Origin: an uncultured bacterium
GTDB lineage: Bacteria > Verrucomicrobiota > Lentisphaeria > Victivallales > UBA1829
Reading direction: 5' to 3'
NCBI GenBank assembly: GCA_900548385.1
Contig: URKJ01000029.1
Coordinates: 1-58,492 of the forward strand
Length of the DNA: 58,492 nt
Shown here: one piece after another, positions 22,573 to 32,045 of the stretch
Layout: every line of letters starts with the position of its first letter
Numbering within the stretch: the stretch's first letter is position 1
Notes under the pieces: generated by a model
Told to the model about the DNA's origin: nothing
The model's database searches: none
Seen by the model: the letters and a program-made list of their open reading frames with translations, nothing else
Program-made: the position numbers and the translations under genes

Positions 22573-23003
22573 GCAGCTACGCCACGGTGGAGGAGTTGAC
22601 CAGCCGTCTCTCCGACCTTTACGGCGGACTCTACAAGGATCGTCAGGGAGCGGAGATGGAGCGTGAAGCGCAGTCGGATCTCGACTCCGCCGAGGCGGAG
22701 ATCAACGGTCTGATCGGGACCCGGTTCCGGGTTCCGGTCGTTGCCGCCGGATCGGTTCCGCTGCTGAAGCACTGGACTCTCACGCTTGCGGAGGAGCTCG
22801 CGTGGTCGCGATCCGGAAAAGGCAAACTCCCGGAGAGTCTCGCGAACCGGGTGAAACAGGTCCGCGAATATCTGGAGAAGATTGCCGCCGGAACGATGAC
22901 GCTTGCCGGAGCCGAACAGGACGAGGAGACCGGCGGAGCGTCCATCGCGTTTTTCAGCGGAAACGAACCGGTTTTCGGACGGGAAAAGATGAGAGGTTAC
23001 TGA
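22569..23003 (+). CDS. Head-tail connector protein, Mu gp36-like (DUF1320)
   Basis: 144 aa. MSSYATVEELTSRLSDLYGG, then DLDSAEAEINGLIGTRFRVP, match DUF1320. Starts with a 4-bp overlap after the capsid gene. Likely the adaptor below the portal. Confidence 0.75.
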   Translation: MSSYATVEELTSRLSDLYGGLYKDRQGAEMEREAQSDLDSAEAEINGLIGTRFRVPVVAAGSVPLLKHWTLTLAEELAWSRSGKGKLPESLANRVKQVREYLEKIAAGTMTLAGAEQDEETGGASIAFFSGNEPVFGREKMRGY

Positions 23004-23446
23004 TGTTTACGCCGATTCAGGAGATCGCGGAGGCGATTGCCGCCCGCATCCGGGCAACGGACGCCTTTCAGCATGTGACTTACGCCCAGGCAAGCAACGG
23101 CGCGCAGGTCTGGCAGATGCTGGAAGCGATGGCGAATCTCCCCTGCGCGATCGTTGCGATCGGCACGGTCGACTACGACAACGACGCGCTGAGGCGGACG
23201 ATCCGCCCGATGGTTTTCGTGGTCGGGGAATTCGACCGCTATCTCTCCGGCGATGCGGAGGGAATCTGGGAGCTGACGGAAAAAGTTCTTTCCGCGTTTC
23301 TGCCGGAGCCGACCGCCGCCGGGCTTTCCGCGCCGGATATCCGAGGAATCGAATTCGTTGCGGAGTCGGCGGTGCCGATCCAGTCGGAGGACAACGTTTC
23401 GGCGTATCTGGTGACGCTTTCGGGCGTTGAATTTTTAACGAAGTGA
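23003..23446 (+). CDS. Tail terminator/connector protein, Mu gp37-like (DUF1834)
   Basis: 147 aa, starting MFTPIQEIAEAIAARIRATD, with LPCAIVAIGTVDYDND and a C-terminal NVSAYLVTLSGVEFL. Size, strand pattern and order (after DUF1320, before the tail tube) fit a head-tail joining or tail-terminator protein. Start shares bases with the preceding stop (TGATG). Confidence 0.65.
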   Translation: MFTPIQEIAEAIAARIRATDAFQHVTYAQASNGAQVWQMLEAMANLPCAIVAIGTVDYDNDALRRTIRPMVFVVGEFDRYLSGDAEGIWELTEKVLSAFLPEPTAAGLSAPDIRGIEFVAESAVPIQSEDNVSAYLVTLSGVEFLTK

Positions 23447-23456
23447 GGGCAAAAAA

Positions 23457-23837
23457 ATGTCAATGAAACAAGTTGGGACGGCGGTTCTTTATCCCGGAAC
23501 GTCGGACGAGGTCTGGGGGCTCTGTGAGACGCAGGAACAGGGGCTCGAAGCGAACAAGAAGGAAATCGACAACGGCGAAGGCGACACGGTCGGTCTGCTT
23601 TACACGAACGTCGGCAAGAAAAAGTTTTCCGGCACCTATACGCCGCTCGCTTCCGCGACCGAGACGCCGGTCACGAAAGACGATCTGATCGGCGAAAAGC
23701 TGACGTTCAAAACCGGAGGCGAAAAAACGCTGGAGATCTATATCGACAGCGCGACGTTCAGCCGGAAAAAAGGCGATGTTTCCGAATTCAAAATCGAGGG
23801 ATATTATTATCCGGAAATCAAAGGGAGCGGACAATGA
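23457..23837 (+). CDS. Tail tube protein (small type)
   Basis: 126 aa. Beta-rich, with GTAVLYPGTSDEVWGLCETQ and YIDSATFSRKKGDVSEFKIE. Located directly before the tail chaperone pair and tape measure gene, the canonical slot for the major tail protein. Ribosome binding site GTGAGGG. Confidence 0.6.
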   Translation: MSMKQVGTAVLYPGTSDEVWGLCETQEQGLEANKKEIDNGEGDTVGLLYTNVGKKKFSGTYTPLASATETPVTKDDLIGEKLTFKTGGEKTLEIYIDSATFSRKKGDVSEFKIEGYYYPEIKGSGQ

Positions 23838-24214
23838 ACGGAACGGAACAGGCAATCGGACGTCTCGAAGAGGCGAAAGCGGCTGCGGCCTCCGGTGCGG
23901 AGTTCGCCCCGGAATACATCGAAAAATTCGGCGCGCGGTTCTATTACAAAACCGTATCCCACGCATGGGTAATCAGCGCAGTCGTTGCCCGCTTCCCGAA
24001 TGCGGGCGATTTCGAACGCGGGCTGATCCTTCTCTATCTGCTCTCCCTTTCTCCGGAAGAGGTCCGGAACCGGGCAATGCAGGAGGCGGAGGAGGGAAGA
24101 ATTTTCGAATCGGCAATCGCGTTCATGGAAGAACACGGAATTTTTCCGGAGGACGCGGACAAACTGGACGAAGACGTCCGGAAACTGATGACACATCCGT
24201 ATAAAAAAAAGTGA
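23834..24214 (+). CDS. Tail assembly chaperone, short form (gpG-like)
   Basis: 126 aa, mostly helical (RLEEAKAAAASGAEF, then FERGLILLYLLSLSPEEVRN). The gene ends in a run of eight A residues before TGA, and the next frame opens exactly there. This matches the G/GT chaperone arrangement of siphophages, in which a fraction of ribosomes shift by -1. Confidence 0.7.
   Translation: MNGTEQAIGRLEEAKAAAASGAEFAPEYIEKFGARFYYKTVSHAWVISAVVARFPNAGDFERGLILLYLLSLSPEEVRNRAMQEAEEGRIFESAIAFMEEHGIFPEDADKLDEDVRKLMTHPYKKK
24203..24211 (+). promoter_or_regulatory. Candidate -1 ribosomal frameshift site (A8 G)
   Basis: TAT AAA AAA AAG TGA lies at the end of the chaperone gene. A -1 slip on the A run continues as KKKVSGEEDGG into the following frame. 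The downstream frame has no convincing ribosome binding site and could only start at GTG 24211. Confidence 0.65.
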
Positions 24215-24468
24215 GCGGTGAGGAGGACGGCGGTCCGCCGGAATTCTACTGGTGGAGCCGTATGATCTACGGTCTCATGGCAAATCTGCACATTTCCGAG
24301 CGGGAAGTTCTCGCGATGCGCTGGGACCGCGCGACGGCGTATCTGGACGAAATTCTGATCGACCTTGAAAAGCCGGTCAACCGTCCGCTTCCGGAGTTCG
24401 ACGACGAATTCGAGGCGGTCAAGCGGGCAATGCGCGAAGAGTATCAACAGGCGAAGCGAAAGGCGTAA
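24211..24468 (+). CDS. Tail assembly chaperone extension (T part of G-T)
   Basis: 85 codons read in the -1 frame relative to the previous gene: FYWWSRMIYGLMANLHISERE then LPEFDDEFEAVKRAMREE. Most likely made only as a fusion by frameshifting rather than from GTG 24211. Directly precedes the tape measure gene, where the long chaperone form acts. Confidence 0.7.
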   Translation: MSGEEDGGPPEFYWWSRMIYGLMANLHISEREVLAMRWDRATAYLDEILIDLEKPVNRPLPEFDDEFEAVKRAMREEYQQAKRKA

Positions 24469-24469
24469 A

Positions 24470-26233
24470 ATGGCGGTCTCCAATCTTATCATCCGACTCG
24501 GCGCGAAAGTCTCCCAAGCGACGCGGGGACTCCGGAGCGTCTATTCCGGACTGAATAACATCGTCGTCAAGGCGACGAGCCTGAAAAGCGTTAATTTTGC
24601 CGGGCTGATCGGACTGGCGACCGCCGGGGTCGGAATCACCGGCGTCGCGATGAAAGTTCAGCAGCTCGGCGCCAGCCTCGAAACGACGCTCATGAGTTTT
24701 CATACGATGCTCGGTTCAGCGGAAAAAGGCAACGCGATGCTCGCGAAACTCAACGAGTTCGCGAACGTTACGCCGTTTTCCAACGCGGAAATCATTCAGG
24801 CTGGAAAAACGCTGCTCGCATTCGGCATCCCGGCGGGAAACGTCGAGGGGCTGCTGAAACGTCTCGGCGACGCTTCCGCCGGATCCGGAAAGAAAATCGC
24901 GGAGCTGGCTCCGATCTTCGGCAAGGTCTTTGCCAAAGGCAAAGCCGATACGGAAGCGCTCAACATGATGACGGATGCCGGAATTCCCATCATGGACTCT
25001 CTCGGCAAAATGTACGGGAAGAGCAGCGGCGAGATTCTGAAAATGGCAGAGACCGGCCGGATCACCGCCGGTGACGTCAACAAGGCGTTTGCGCAAATGA
25101 CCTCTTCCGGAGGCATTTTTGCGAATCTGATGGAGAAGCAGTCGAAGACTTCAATCGGTCTCTGGTCCACGATTACCGGTCAGATTTCCTCCGCCGCCAT
25201 GAACATCGGCGAGAGCCTGCAGCCGCTGATGCAGGAAGTGTTGACGGTTCTGAAAGGGTGGAGCGAGGAGCTCCTCCGATTCTCCCGGGACGGCCGGGCG
25301 ATCGAATACTTTTCGGAGCTTGCGCTGACCGCGGTCAACGCCGCTTCCAAAATCGTGAAAGGCTATGTATGGATTCGCGAATACGGGGGCGCGGTGTTCC
25401 GCGCGATCGGTGAAACCGGAAAAGCGGTCTGGTACGGAATTCAAGGCTCTGCGATTCTTGCGTTCACCGGAATTGTCAAGGGCGTAAACTCCCTGATCGA
25501 GTACGTCCCCGCCGCATTCCGGACAGCCGGTTCCGTCATCTCCGGGATCTGGGACGGAATCAAATGGGCGGCGGGAAGCGCATTCGCGTGGGTGGTCAAC
25601 ACCGTTCTGAACGCCGTCAACGGCATCGTCAAAATGCTGAACAAAATTCCGGGTGTTGACCTGAAAATGGTCGACAAACCTAAATTTTTGTCCCAGGTCG
25701 AACAGTTTGCAAATGAGGCTGGAGAATCCGCAAAACGGAAATTCCGCGACGTTGCGAACGGGAAGGAATTTAAAGAAGCCGAAAAACGGACGGCGGAACG
25801 GAATGCAAAGTGGAGCCCGACCGAGCAGAAAGGGGTTTCCCTCGTCGAAAAATCGACAAACGGCATCCTGACCGCCGCCGGTCAATTCGGGACCGCCGGG
25901 GAAAATATCCGGAAGGCCGGCGTTTCGATCGACGCGATGACCGAAAAAGCGATCGCGAAAGTCACCGGGTGGCAGGCGAAAGCCCAGGCGGAACTCGCGG
26001 AGAAAAACAGAAAAGGTGATGTCGGCAAAGCGCAGGAAATCACCGGAGCCGCGAAATCGGAAACCGGGAAGAAACTTGACCGGATTTCGATGGACTCCCT
26101 GACGAAAATCGGTCTTTACGGGAATTTCGGCGGCAGCCGGATCCCGTCGATTGATCTGCAGCGGAACAAGCTGCTGGAGAATATTCTGGAGAAGGTCGGC
26201 GAACTAAAGGAAACCGGGGGGCTGCTCGCATGA
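24470..26233 (+). CDS. Tape measure protein
   Basis: 587 aa from ATG 24470. The TMP-family segment ASLETTLMSFHTMLGSAEKG, then MLAKLNEFANVTPFSNAEI and AFGIPAGNVEGLLKRLGDAS, is clear. Hydrophobic stretches near residues 45-60 and 310-400 are typical. The length predicts a fairly short tail. It sets tail length and is ejected with DNA. Confidence 0.88.
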   Translation: MAVSNLIIRLGAKVSQATRGLRSVYSGLNNIVVKATSLKSVNFAGLIGLATAGVGITGVAMKVQQLGASLETTLMSFHTMLGSAEKGNAMLAKLNEFANVTPFSNAEIIQAGKTLLAFGIPAGNVEGLLKRLGDASAGSGKKIAELAPIFGKVFAKGKADTEALNMMTDAGIPIMDSLGKMYGKSSGEILKMAETGRITAGDVNKAFAQMTSSGGIFANLMEKQSKTSIGLWSTITGQISSAAMNIGESLQPLMQEVLTVLKGWSEELLRFSRDGRAIEYFSELALTAVNAASKIVKGYVWIREYGGAVFRAIGETGKAVWYGIQGSAILAFTGIVKGVNSLIEYVPAAFRTAGSVISGIWDGIKWAAGSAFAWVVNTVLNAVNGIVKMLNKIPGVDLKMVDKPKFLSQVEQFANEAGESAKRKFRDVANGKEFKEAEKRTAERNAKWSPTEQKGVSLVEKSTNGILTAAGQFGTAGENIRKAGVSIDAMTEKAIAKVTGWQAKAQAELAEKNRKGDVGKAQEITGAAKSETGKKLDRISMDSLTKIGLYGNFGGSRIPSIDLQRNKLLENILEKVGELKETGGLLA

Positions 26234-27021
26234 GAAAAGTTATCGGAGAATTAAAATGGGTTCTTGTCAAGGGCTACCCGCAAATCAGCGGGCAGGAGGG
26301 AATCGAACAGCTCACGGTCAAATATACGGCGAGATCGGACGGGATTGATGACCTCCTTCCCGACTACGGAAGTTATTACATCAATCACGCGGATCCGTTT
26401 TTCGAGCGTTACTCGAATATGCGTCTGAACAGCCGGACGATCACGCCGCTTGACTCCGGAAACGTCTTGGAAATCACATTGGTTTACGCAATTCCGGAGG
26501 GTGAACTGCCGGATTTCGCATCGGCCGTGTCGGAAGAATGGGAGTACGACACGCAGGATTACGACGTGCCGATCGCGCAGCACGAAAAATACCGTTATTG
26601 TTGGAATCACAAACTGATCGGGAAAATTGACAAAACCGGATCTCTTCCTGCACGTCCTGAATGGTTTAATACGGCGGTCAGCGCGGAAATCGGCGGCGAT
26701 TCCGCCGCAAACTACAAGTGGATCAAACCGGGCGATAAACCTCCGGATGGATGGAACGTCGTTGCCGACGAAACCAAACCGGGCGTTGAATCATTCCGGA
26801 GCGGGATCACGACTGTTCAGCTTATCAAGCGTTCGGGTTCGAAAGCGAATCTTGAACGCGATGCCCGATCCGATTACACCATTCAGGCGCCGAAAGAGAC
26901 ATTCGGACGAACCGGCATTTGGCTGCGGGGCGGAAGCAAGATCCGGAAATGCGGAAAAAAATGGGAACTGACCGTCTCATTTTTGAACTCGAAAAACTAT
27001 GACGAAGATCTTTACTCCTGA
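26230..27021 (+). CDS. Tail protein, 263 aa, possibly distal tail
   Basis: Starts with a 4-bp overlap after the tape measure gene. The first half (VLVKGYPQISGQEGIEQLTV, with NSRTITPLDSGNVLEITLVY) is beta-rich. The position after TMP suggests a distal tail or baseplate-hub component. I do not recognise the family. Confidence 0.6.
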   Translation: MRKVIGELKWVLVKGYPQISGQEGIEQLTVKYTARSDGIDDLLPDYGSYYINHADPFFERYSNMRLNSRTITPLDSGNVLEITLVYAIPEGELPDFASAVSEEWEYDTQDYDVPIAQHEKYRYCWNHKLIGKIDKTGSLPARPEWFNTAVSAEIGGDSAANYKWIKPGDKPPDGWNVVADETKPGVESFRSGITTVQLIKRSGSKANLERDARSDYTIQAPKETFGRTGIWLRGGSKIRKCGKKWELTVSFLNSKNYDEDLYS

Positions 27022-27030
27022 GGTGCTGCA

Positions 27031-27687
27031 ATGAATTGTCCGCGTCTCCCGACGCTTCCAAATTCGACTGTTTCGCGTATCGACCCGTCGTGGTTCCGCG
27101 ACCTGCACGATTGTCTCCGTTATGCGATGACGCATCCAACCGGGGACGGAGTGACGATTTTCAACGAATCCGGCGGGACGCTGCGCGTGGATCTTCCCTG
27201 CGGAGGCGAAGGAGGATCCGCGGCCGCGACATCCCCGGTTGAATCCTCCGGCTATTCCGGCGAATTCAAAGTGTCGGTCGGCGAAATCGCCCGAAGCGAA
27301 GACGAAACCGGGGATATTGTCAGTCTGGAACTGTTCATCCGCAACGGGCTTTACGAGGGGTATGACAACACTTATCCTAATGCCGGATGGGTTCTGCTCG
27401 CCGGAAAGCGTGTCGCAAAAACGGCAGTTTATCATGGAACTTTGTGGAAAGACAACTACAATCTCGCCAATATATATGTATGGCACGAGACATATTTTCA
27501 CCCGGTAGACGGTATTCGGACTACATACGTTTTTACGGAAGAGGACAAATTTCCGACAGAAGAAAACGGAACTTATACCGTTGTATATGATCTTCTTGCG
27601 GTCATCCGCGACGGTAAAGTTATTCAGGCTCACTATGGGCCGATTCACATTATGGACCGCTATTATGACGAAACAGTTACCGAATGA
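27031..27687 (+). CDS. Hypothetical tail-tip protein, 218 aa
   Basis: MNCPRLPTLPNSTVSRIDPSWFRD at the start, a Gly/Ser/Ala linker in the middle and a beta-rich C-terminal half with Tyr/Trp. Part of the tail operon; no known domain seen. Its 3' end becomes more A+T-rich. Confidence 0.6.
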   Translation: MNCPRLPTLPNSTVSRIDPSWFRDLHDCLRYAMTHPTGDGVTIFNESGGTLRVDLPCGGEGGSAAATSPVESSGYSGEFKVSVGEIARSEDETGDIVSLELFIRNGLYEGYDNTYPNAGWVLLAGKRVAKTAVYHGTLWKDNYNLANIYVWHETYFHPVDGIRTTYVFTEEDKFPTEENGTYTVVYDLLAVIRDGKVIQAHYGPIHIMDRYYDETVTE

Positions 27688-28627
27688 AATACTTGTCCGT
27701 CACTCGCTTTGGGACTGGATCCGTATTTTCGACCGCATGCGTGCCGACCGCTATGCATTTCTGCAACCGATCGGGAAATATTCTGCGTTGGAAGATTTGC
27801 TGGAAATCGAAACGTTTATGCCGGAAAATGACCGAAATACCATTTTAAGGAACACTATTTGGGACGATTATTCAACATGGGATAGACCGCTCAATTACAA
27901 AGCACGTGTACGCCCGACTCCAGCTTATCTTCATAATGGAAATACATGGAGCGAAAAATACCCGGAAATACATGGACAGAAATGGCTCCTGCTTCCGACA
28001 ACTAATAACCTGTCTAATTTAATGCTTTGGAATAAGTCGTGGAGCCAAATTATCCGGGCAATTTATGGGGGCATTTACCAAAACAACGGATTTGTTTACT
28101 TGAATGCATCCAGCGGAATCTATTACGGCGATTACAATGAATGGTTCACAACCTATCATAGAAGATGCAATAAACATGAAGATACAACTCCTGTCGGGAA
28201 ATGGAAAGAGTTTACTACCAGGGGAAACTCTACATTCGGTTGTTGGCAGGAAGTCCAAAGAGCATGGGAAAATGACGGATGGAATGAGATTGAAGTACAT
28301 TCAACAGAGACATCTCGTTTGAAAATCGAAAATTACACCCCACCGTTTGACGGTCCCTACCGCATTGTAATCGCCGGAGTTGTAGGTAGCTCCTATCAGT
28401 TTAACGGAATGGGATTTGTGGAATACCCCGGATGCTATAATGTTGTTTTCGACTCCGGCCCCATACAGGGGAACTATACATCGCCGCTGATCGGACTGGA
28501 TAGTTACCCCTTAGCCGATCTTGATTATTTTAAGGAAATTGGCAGAACGGGATACGCCGGATGGAAGATTGAGTATTGCGACACTTTTATTTTGCCCGCG
28601 GAAGGAACGTTCCCCGATTATTTCTGA
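27665..28627 (+). CDS. Hypothetical tail-tip protein, 320 aa
   Basis: ATG 27665 (MTKQLPNEILVRHSLWDW) overlaps the previous gene by 23 bases; a longer frame to 27581 is less likely. Rich in Tyr, Trp and Asn, typical of surface-exposed tail proteins. A+T-rich compared with head genes, suggesting recent exchange of the host-range module. Family not recognised. Confidence 0.6.
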   Translation: MTKQLPNEILVRHSLWDWIRIFDRMRADRYAFLQPIGKYSALEDLLEIETFMPENDRNTILRNTIWDDYSTWDRPLNYKARVRPTPAYLHNGNTWSEKYPEIHGQKWLLLPTTNNLSNLMLWNKSWSQIIRAIYGGIYQNNGFVYLNASSGIYYGDYNEWFTTYHRRCNKHEDTTPVGKWKEFTTRGNSTFGCWQEVQRAWENDGWNEIEVHSTETSRLKIENYTPPFDGPYRIVIAGVVGSSYQFNGMGFVEYPGCYNVVFDSGPIQGNYTSPLIGLDSYPLADLDYFKEIGRTGYAGWKIEYCDTFILPAEGTFPDYF

Positions 28628-28676
28628 CCGCATCAGAGCCGGAACTTCTTAACAAAAAAACTTTTTGGAGTGACAG

Positions 28677-30143
28677 ATGGATATTTTTTACAACATTACA
28701 AACCAATACCGCGTAACGGAAAATGGTGCGCGGAATGCGGATTCTCCTCTTCTGCGGTATCGTGAACAGCCGGTTTGGTGGATACATCTTGTTGATGAGA
28801 TCAACTCTCCGGTCGATTTGAGCGCGGTCCCAAGCTGGAGAGCAGCGGTCGATGTCGACCTAACTTCAAAGACAGAAGTTATGTGCCGAACCGTTAATGA
28901 AGCAATCATAAAGACTCGTCTTGCCGATGGCGTTGTCGGAGTACCGGTTGATGCGAACACGGAAAAGTTTCTCGAAAAAGTCGACGGGAAAGATAATGTT
29001 CGCGCAAAATTCGAACTCTGGGGGTTCGATCCCAATGGCGCCAAACGAATCTATCTCCGGCTTGCAATCCTCGTTTCCGCCGTCGTCGATCCGGATGGAG
29101 GGGAACCGCCGTCGCCGGTCGATCCGGACGAAGCCGTCCGGAAAACCGAACTGGAGGCGATGATCGCCCGCGAGCTTGTTTTCGAGTATTCGCCGGATCA
29201 AGTGCAAATCCACACGGAACTTCTTGATGGCGATCTCTGGCAGCGGATCCGGCATGGAGAAAACGGTGTTCCCTCCGAATGGCAGAGAATCCCGTATGGA
29301 CCGCGCGGAGCCAGTATATCGAATTATCTCTATGTTGCCTATGCCTCGGATGCCGCCGGAACAGGCTTCTCCCTCACTCCATCCGATGCTTTGCCATACC
29401 GTGCGGAAGTCGTGTCAGAGACGGAGATCGAAAATCCGACCGCAGCTGATTTCGCCGGGAAATGGGTCCGGTTCGTCGGGGAACAAGGCGAAACCGGACC
29501 GGAGGGACCCAAAGGAGACAAGGGCGATAAAGGCGACACAGGAGAACAAGGTCCGCAGGGTCCGCAAGGAGATCAAGGCGACACGGGACCGCAGGGGCCG
29601 ATTGGTCCAAAAGGCGAGACTGGAGAACAAGGTCCGCAGGGCGAGACTGGAGAACAGGGCCCTCAAGGCGAGCGCGGCGAAGCGTTCAAGTTCGACGCGA
29701 CCGGTTTGAAGAGTGAGCGAAGTCAGTATGATGCAGAGCCGAAAAACTTTGCCTTTCTTGCCACAGATGAAGGAAACATCTATATCAAGAATTCTGACAC
29801 ATCAGGAGATTGGTCGGATGCAATCGCATTCCGTGGAGAAAAAGGGGACAAGGGTGATAAAGGCGATGCCGGTGAGCAAGGTCCGCAGGGGGAGACTGGA
29901 GCAACCGGGGAGACGGGACCGCAGGGACCACAAGGTGAGACTGGAGAACAGGGACCGCAGGGCGAACAAGGTGAGACTGGAGAGCAAGGCGCGGCGGCAA
30001 TTTCTTTTGCGAGACTGACAGCCATAACTGATGAAACCGCATTCACTGGAACGGCGCAACTGGTCAACGCAGACGGTACTGCGGGCGAAACGGTCGATGT
30101 TGTGTATTGGTTTGCTGATCCGGCGGCAACAACGGAGGGATAA
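28677..30143 (+). CDS. Tail fibre protein with collagen-like GXY repeats
   Basis: 488 aa. The N-terminal 250 residues form an attachment domain (MDIFYNITNQYRVTE and so on). Two collagen-like blocks follow, about residues 273-335 and 391-438, with GPQGPQG and GDKGDKGD units, separated by a short globular insert. Collagen-like triple helices make rigid trimeric shafts in phage fibres. AACTTTTTGGAGTGACAG precedes ATG 28677. Confidence 0.85.
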   Translation: MDIFYNITNQYRVTENGARNADSPLLRYREQPVWWIHLVDEINSPVDLSAVPSWRAAVDVDLTSKTEVMCRTVNEAIIKTRLADGVVGVPVDANTEKFLEKVDGKDNVRAKFELWGFDPNGAKRIYLRLAILVSAVVDPDGGEPPSPVDPDEAVRKTELEAMIARELVFEYSPDQVQIHTELLDGDLWQRIRHGENGVPSEWQRIPYGPRGASISNYLYVAYASDAAGTGFSLTPSDALPYRAEVVSETEIENPTAADFAGKWVRFVGEQGETGPEGPKGDKGDKGDTGEQGPQGPQGDQGDTGPQGPIGPKGETGEQGPQGETGEQGPQGERGEAFKFDATGLKSERSQYDAEPKNFAFLATDEGNIYIKNSDTSGDWSDAIAFRGEKGDKGDKGDAGEQGPQGETGATGETGPQGPQGETGEQGPQGEQGETGEQGAAAISFARLTAITDETAFTGTAQLVNADGTAGETVDVVYWFADPAATTEG

Positions 30144-30146
30144 CCA

Positions 30147-31652
30147 ATGAGTTATCTGCATCTAACCAAAAAGAGCGTCGGTGTCGGGCAGCAGGGGATC
30201 GTCTGCGGTAAGACGTTTCTTCCGCTTGCCGGTCGTCCGGCTGTCGGGCAGAAAGGACTGGTCATTGATCTTCCGGAAGAGGAAATGCCGTCGGATGGGC
30301 TTGTTTTCCACGCGCCGTTTGAAACTGATACACAAACGGCAGCAACCGGACAGACAATGACATTCGGCACATCCGGAATTGAATTCGGAACGTATGAGAA
30401 TATTCCGTCGATCTCAATGACCCGCGGCGGTTCGATCATCTCTTTTCCGGCGGCGGGGCTGCCGACGGGAAACTCGCCGTTCACGATTTCCGTCTGGTTC
30501 CTGAATCCGTCCAACGATGGACAGGAGAGCATCATCATCTGGGGACCGAAATCCAGCGGGAAGATGATTTTTCTTAACTTCCACAACGGGCAGTTAAGCC
30601 TTGATGTTTGGTATGGCGACACGTCTATTGATGTTGAGAATCTTTTCACGGACAAATGGCAACTGCTTGATGTCGTTTACGATGGAACAACACTCAAGTT
30701 TTACATTAACGCCGTTCTTGTCGGGAGCGCGGCTGTTACGCTCGGAACGGGAACGGCAACGACCGCTTACATCGGCGGCCATCCCTCGCATGAATTCGGA
30801 TGGTCGGGGCGGCTGGCAGACCTGCGCGTTTACGACCGTGCACTTTCCGAATCGGAACTGAAAACATTGTTGGGTAAATTCAAAAAGCGGCGGTTGTTTC
30901 TGCCGCTGGAAGAGTCGGAGGGAACGCCGGAGGCTGGCGCAACGGGAATCGTCCTGAATTCACAGAACGCGTTCCAGGCGTCCGATCAATATTCTCACAA
31001 CGGCAATATTCCGCAAGCGGATCATGTCGTTTTCCATGCCGGCGGCGGATCGCTGGAGCAAGCTGAAACCGGGCAAACTTTTACAATGTCCGGAAGCGGG
31101 GTAACGCTCGCGACGTGCGAAGGAATTCCCGGATACCAGTTTTCCTCCGAATCGAAGTTGAGTTTCTCCGATGCAGAGTTGCCGAGCGGCGGGAATCCAT
31201 ACACGATTTCATTGTGGGCGAAGGCAGATCAGAGTTCATGGAGCGAATCTGTTCTGTTCATGTGGGGAAAACTCAACGGTAACGGTGTCGGGCTTGCATA
31301 TTGTTACGATACCGCGGTCCGGGATGTCGGCGGCATGGGACGCGACCACACTTCTCCGGACAACAGCATCGTTCAGACGGAATTAAATCACGCTGCATTG
31401 AGCTATGATGGTCAGAACAGCCGGATTTATGTAAATGGAGCTCTTGTTTCCACTCAGAAAATCGGGCGTTCGTTTTCTTTGCAACAGGGCGTTATCGGCT
31501 CGACGCATACTTGGTCGGAGTATTTCAGCGGATTCCTTGGCGGGATTCGCGTGTTCGACGTGGCTCTTTCCGATGCGGAAATCGCGGAAGTTGCACAAGA
31601 ATGGGTAAAAGCTCCTGTTCAGCGGGCGTTCATTCCAATCATTACGAGGTGA
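30147..31652 (+). CDS. Tail fibre/lectin protein with two LamG-like domains
   Basis: 501 aa. Two concanavalin/LamG-type repeats: residues about 55-245, ending LADLRVYDRALSESELKTL, and about 290-485, ending GGIRVFDVALSDAEIAEV. Both share the TGQTMTFG / TGQTFTMS opening and PFTISVWF / PYTISLWA strands. Probably binds surface glycans of the host. Starts 4 bases after the collagen-like fibre. Confidence 0.85.
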   Translation: MSYLHLTKKSVGVGQQGIVCGKTFLPLAGRPAVGQKGLVIDLPEEEMPSDGLVFHAPFETDTQTAATGQTMTFGTSGIEFGTYENIPSISMTRGGSIISFPAAGLPTGNSPFTISVWFLNPSNDGQESIIIWGPKSSGKMIFLNFHNGQLSLDVWYGDTSIDVENLFTDKWQLLDVVYDGTTLKFYINAVLVGSAAVTLGTGTATTAYIGGHPSHEFGWSGRLADLRVYDRALSESELKTLLGKFKKRRLFLPLEESEGTPEAGATGIVLNSQNAFQASDQYSHNGNIPQADHVVFHAGGGSLEQAETGQTFTMSGSGVTLATCEGIPGYQFSSESKLSFSDAELPSGGNPYTISLWAKADQSSWSESVLFMWGKLNGNGVGLAYCYDTAVRDVGGMGRDHTSPDNSIVQTELNHAALSYDGQNSRIYVNGALVSTQKIGRSFSLQQGVIGSTHTWSEYFSGFLGGIRVFDVALSDAEIAEVAQEWVKAPVQRAFIPIITR

Positions 31653-31653
31653 C

Positions 31654-32031
31654 ATGATGTTGATTGACATTCTGCGGGAAGATGAACAGGGAAACGTTTA
31701 CGTTCTGCGGGAGCCGGGAGGTCTGACGGTTGACTGGCGGGGGAAGCGTGTCACGGTCCCTTACGGATTCCGGAGCGACGGAGCGTCCGTTCCCCGGTTC
31801 TTCTGGCGGTGGGTATTCCCGCCGGGAGACACGCGGGCGTTGCGCGCGGCTTTCGTGCACGACTGGATCTACCGGACGCATCCGGATGGGTGGACCAAAG
31901 CGGAAGCCGATCAGCTGTTCTGCGAGCTGCTGATCGGGGACGGGATGCCGGAACGTTTTGCCAGGAGAGCGTATTGGGGCGTGCGTCTGTTCGGCGGGGA
32001 TTCCTGGCATCAGGGAGGAATGGTAAAATGA
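31654..32031 (+). CDS. DUF1353-family protein
   Basis: 125 aa. YGFRSDGASVPRFFWRWVFP, then AAFVHDWIYRTHPDGWTKAEAD, is the DUF1353 signature common near phage tail and lysis genes. The conserved His/Asp residues (VHDWIY) suggest a small hydrolase or metal site. Tandem ATGs at 31654/31657 follow GAGGTGAC. Exact function unknown. Confidence 0.8.
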   Translation: MMLIDILREDEQGNVYVLREPGGLTVDWRGKRVTVPYGFRSDGASVPRFFWRWVFPPGDTRALRAAFVHDWIYRTHPDGWTKAEADQLFCELLIGDGMPERFARRAYWGVRLFGGDSWHQGGMVK

Positions 32032-32045
32032 ATGGAGAGGAAAAC

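Noticed and set aside
29490..29990. CRISPR-like or other spaced repeats in the fibre gene
   Set aside because: The repeats are contiguous GXY codons of a collagen-like protein, not uniform repeats separated by unique spacers.
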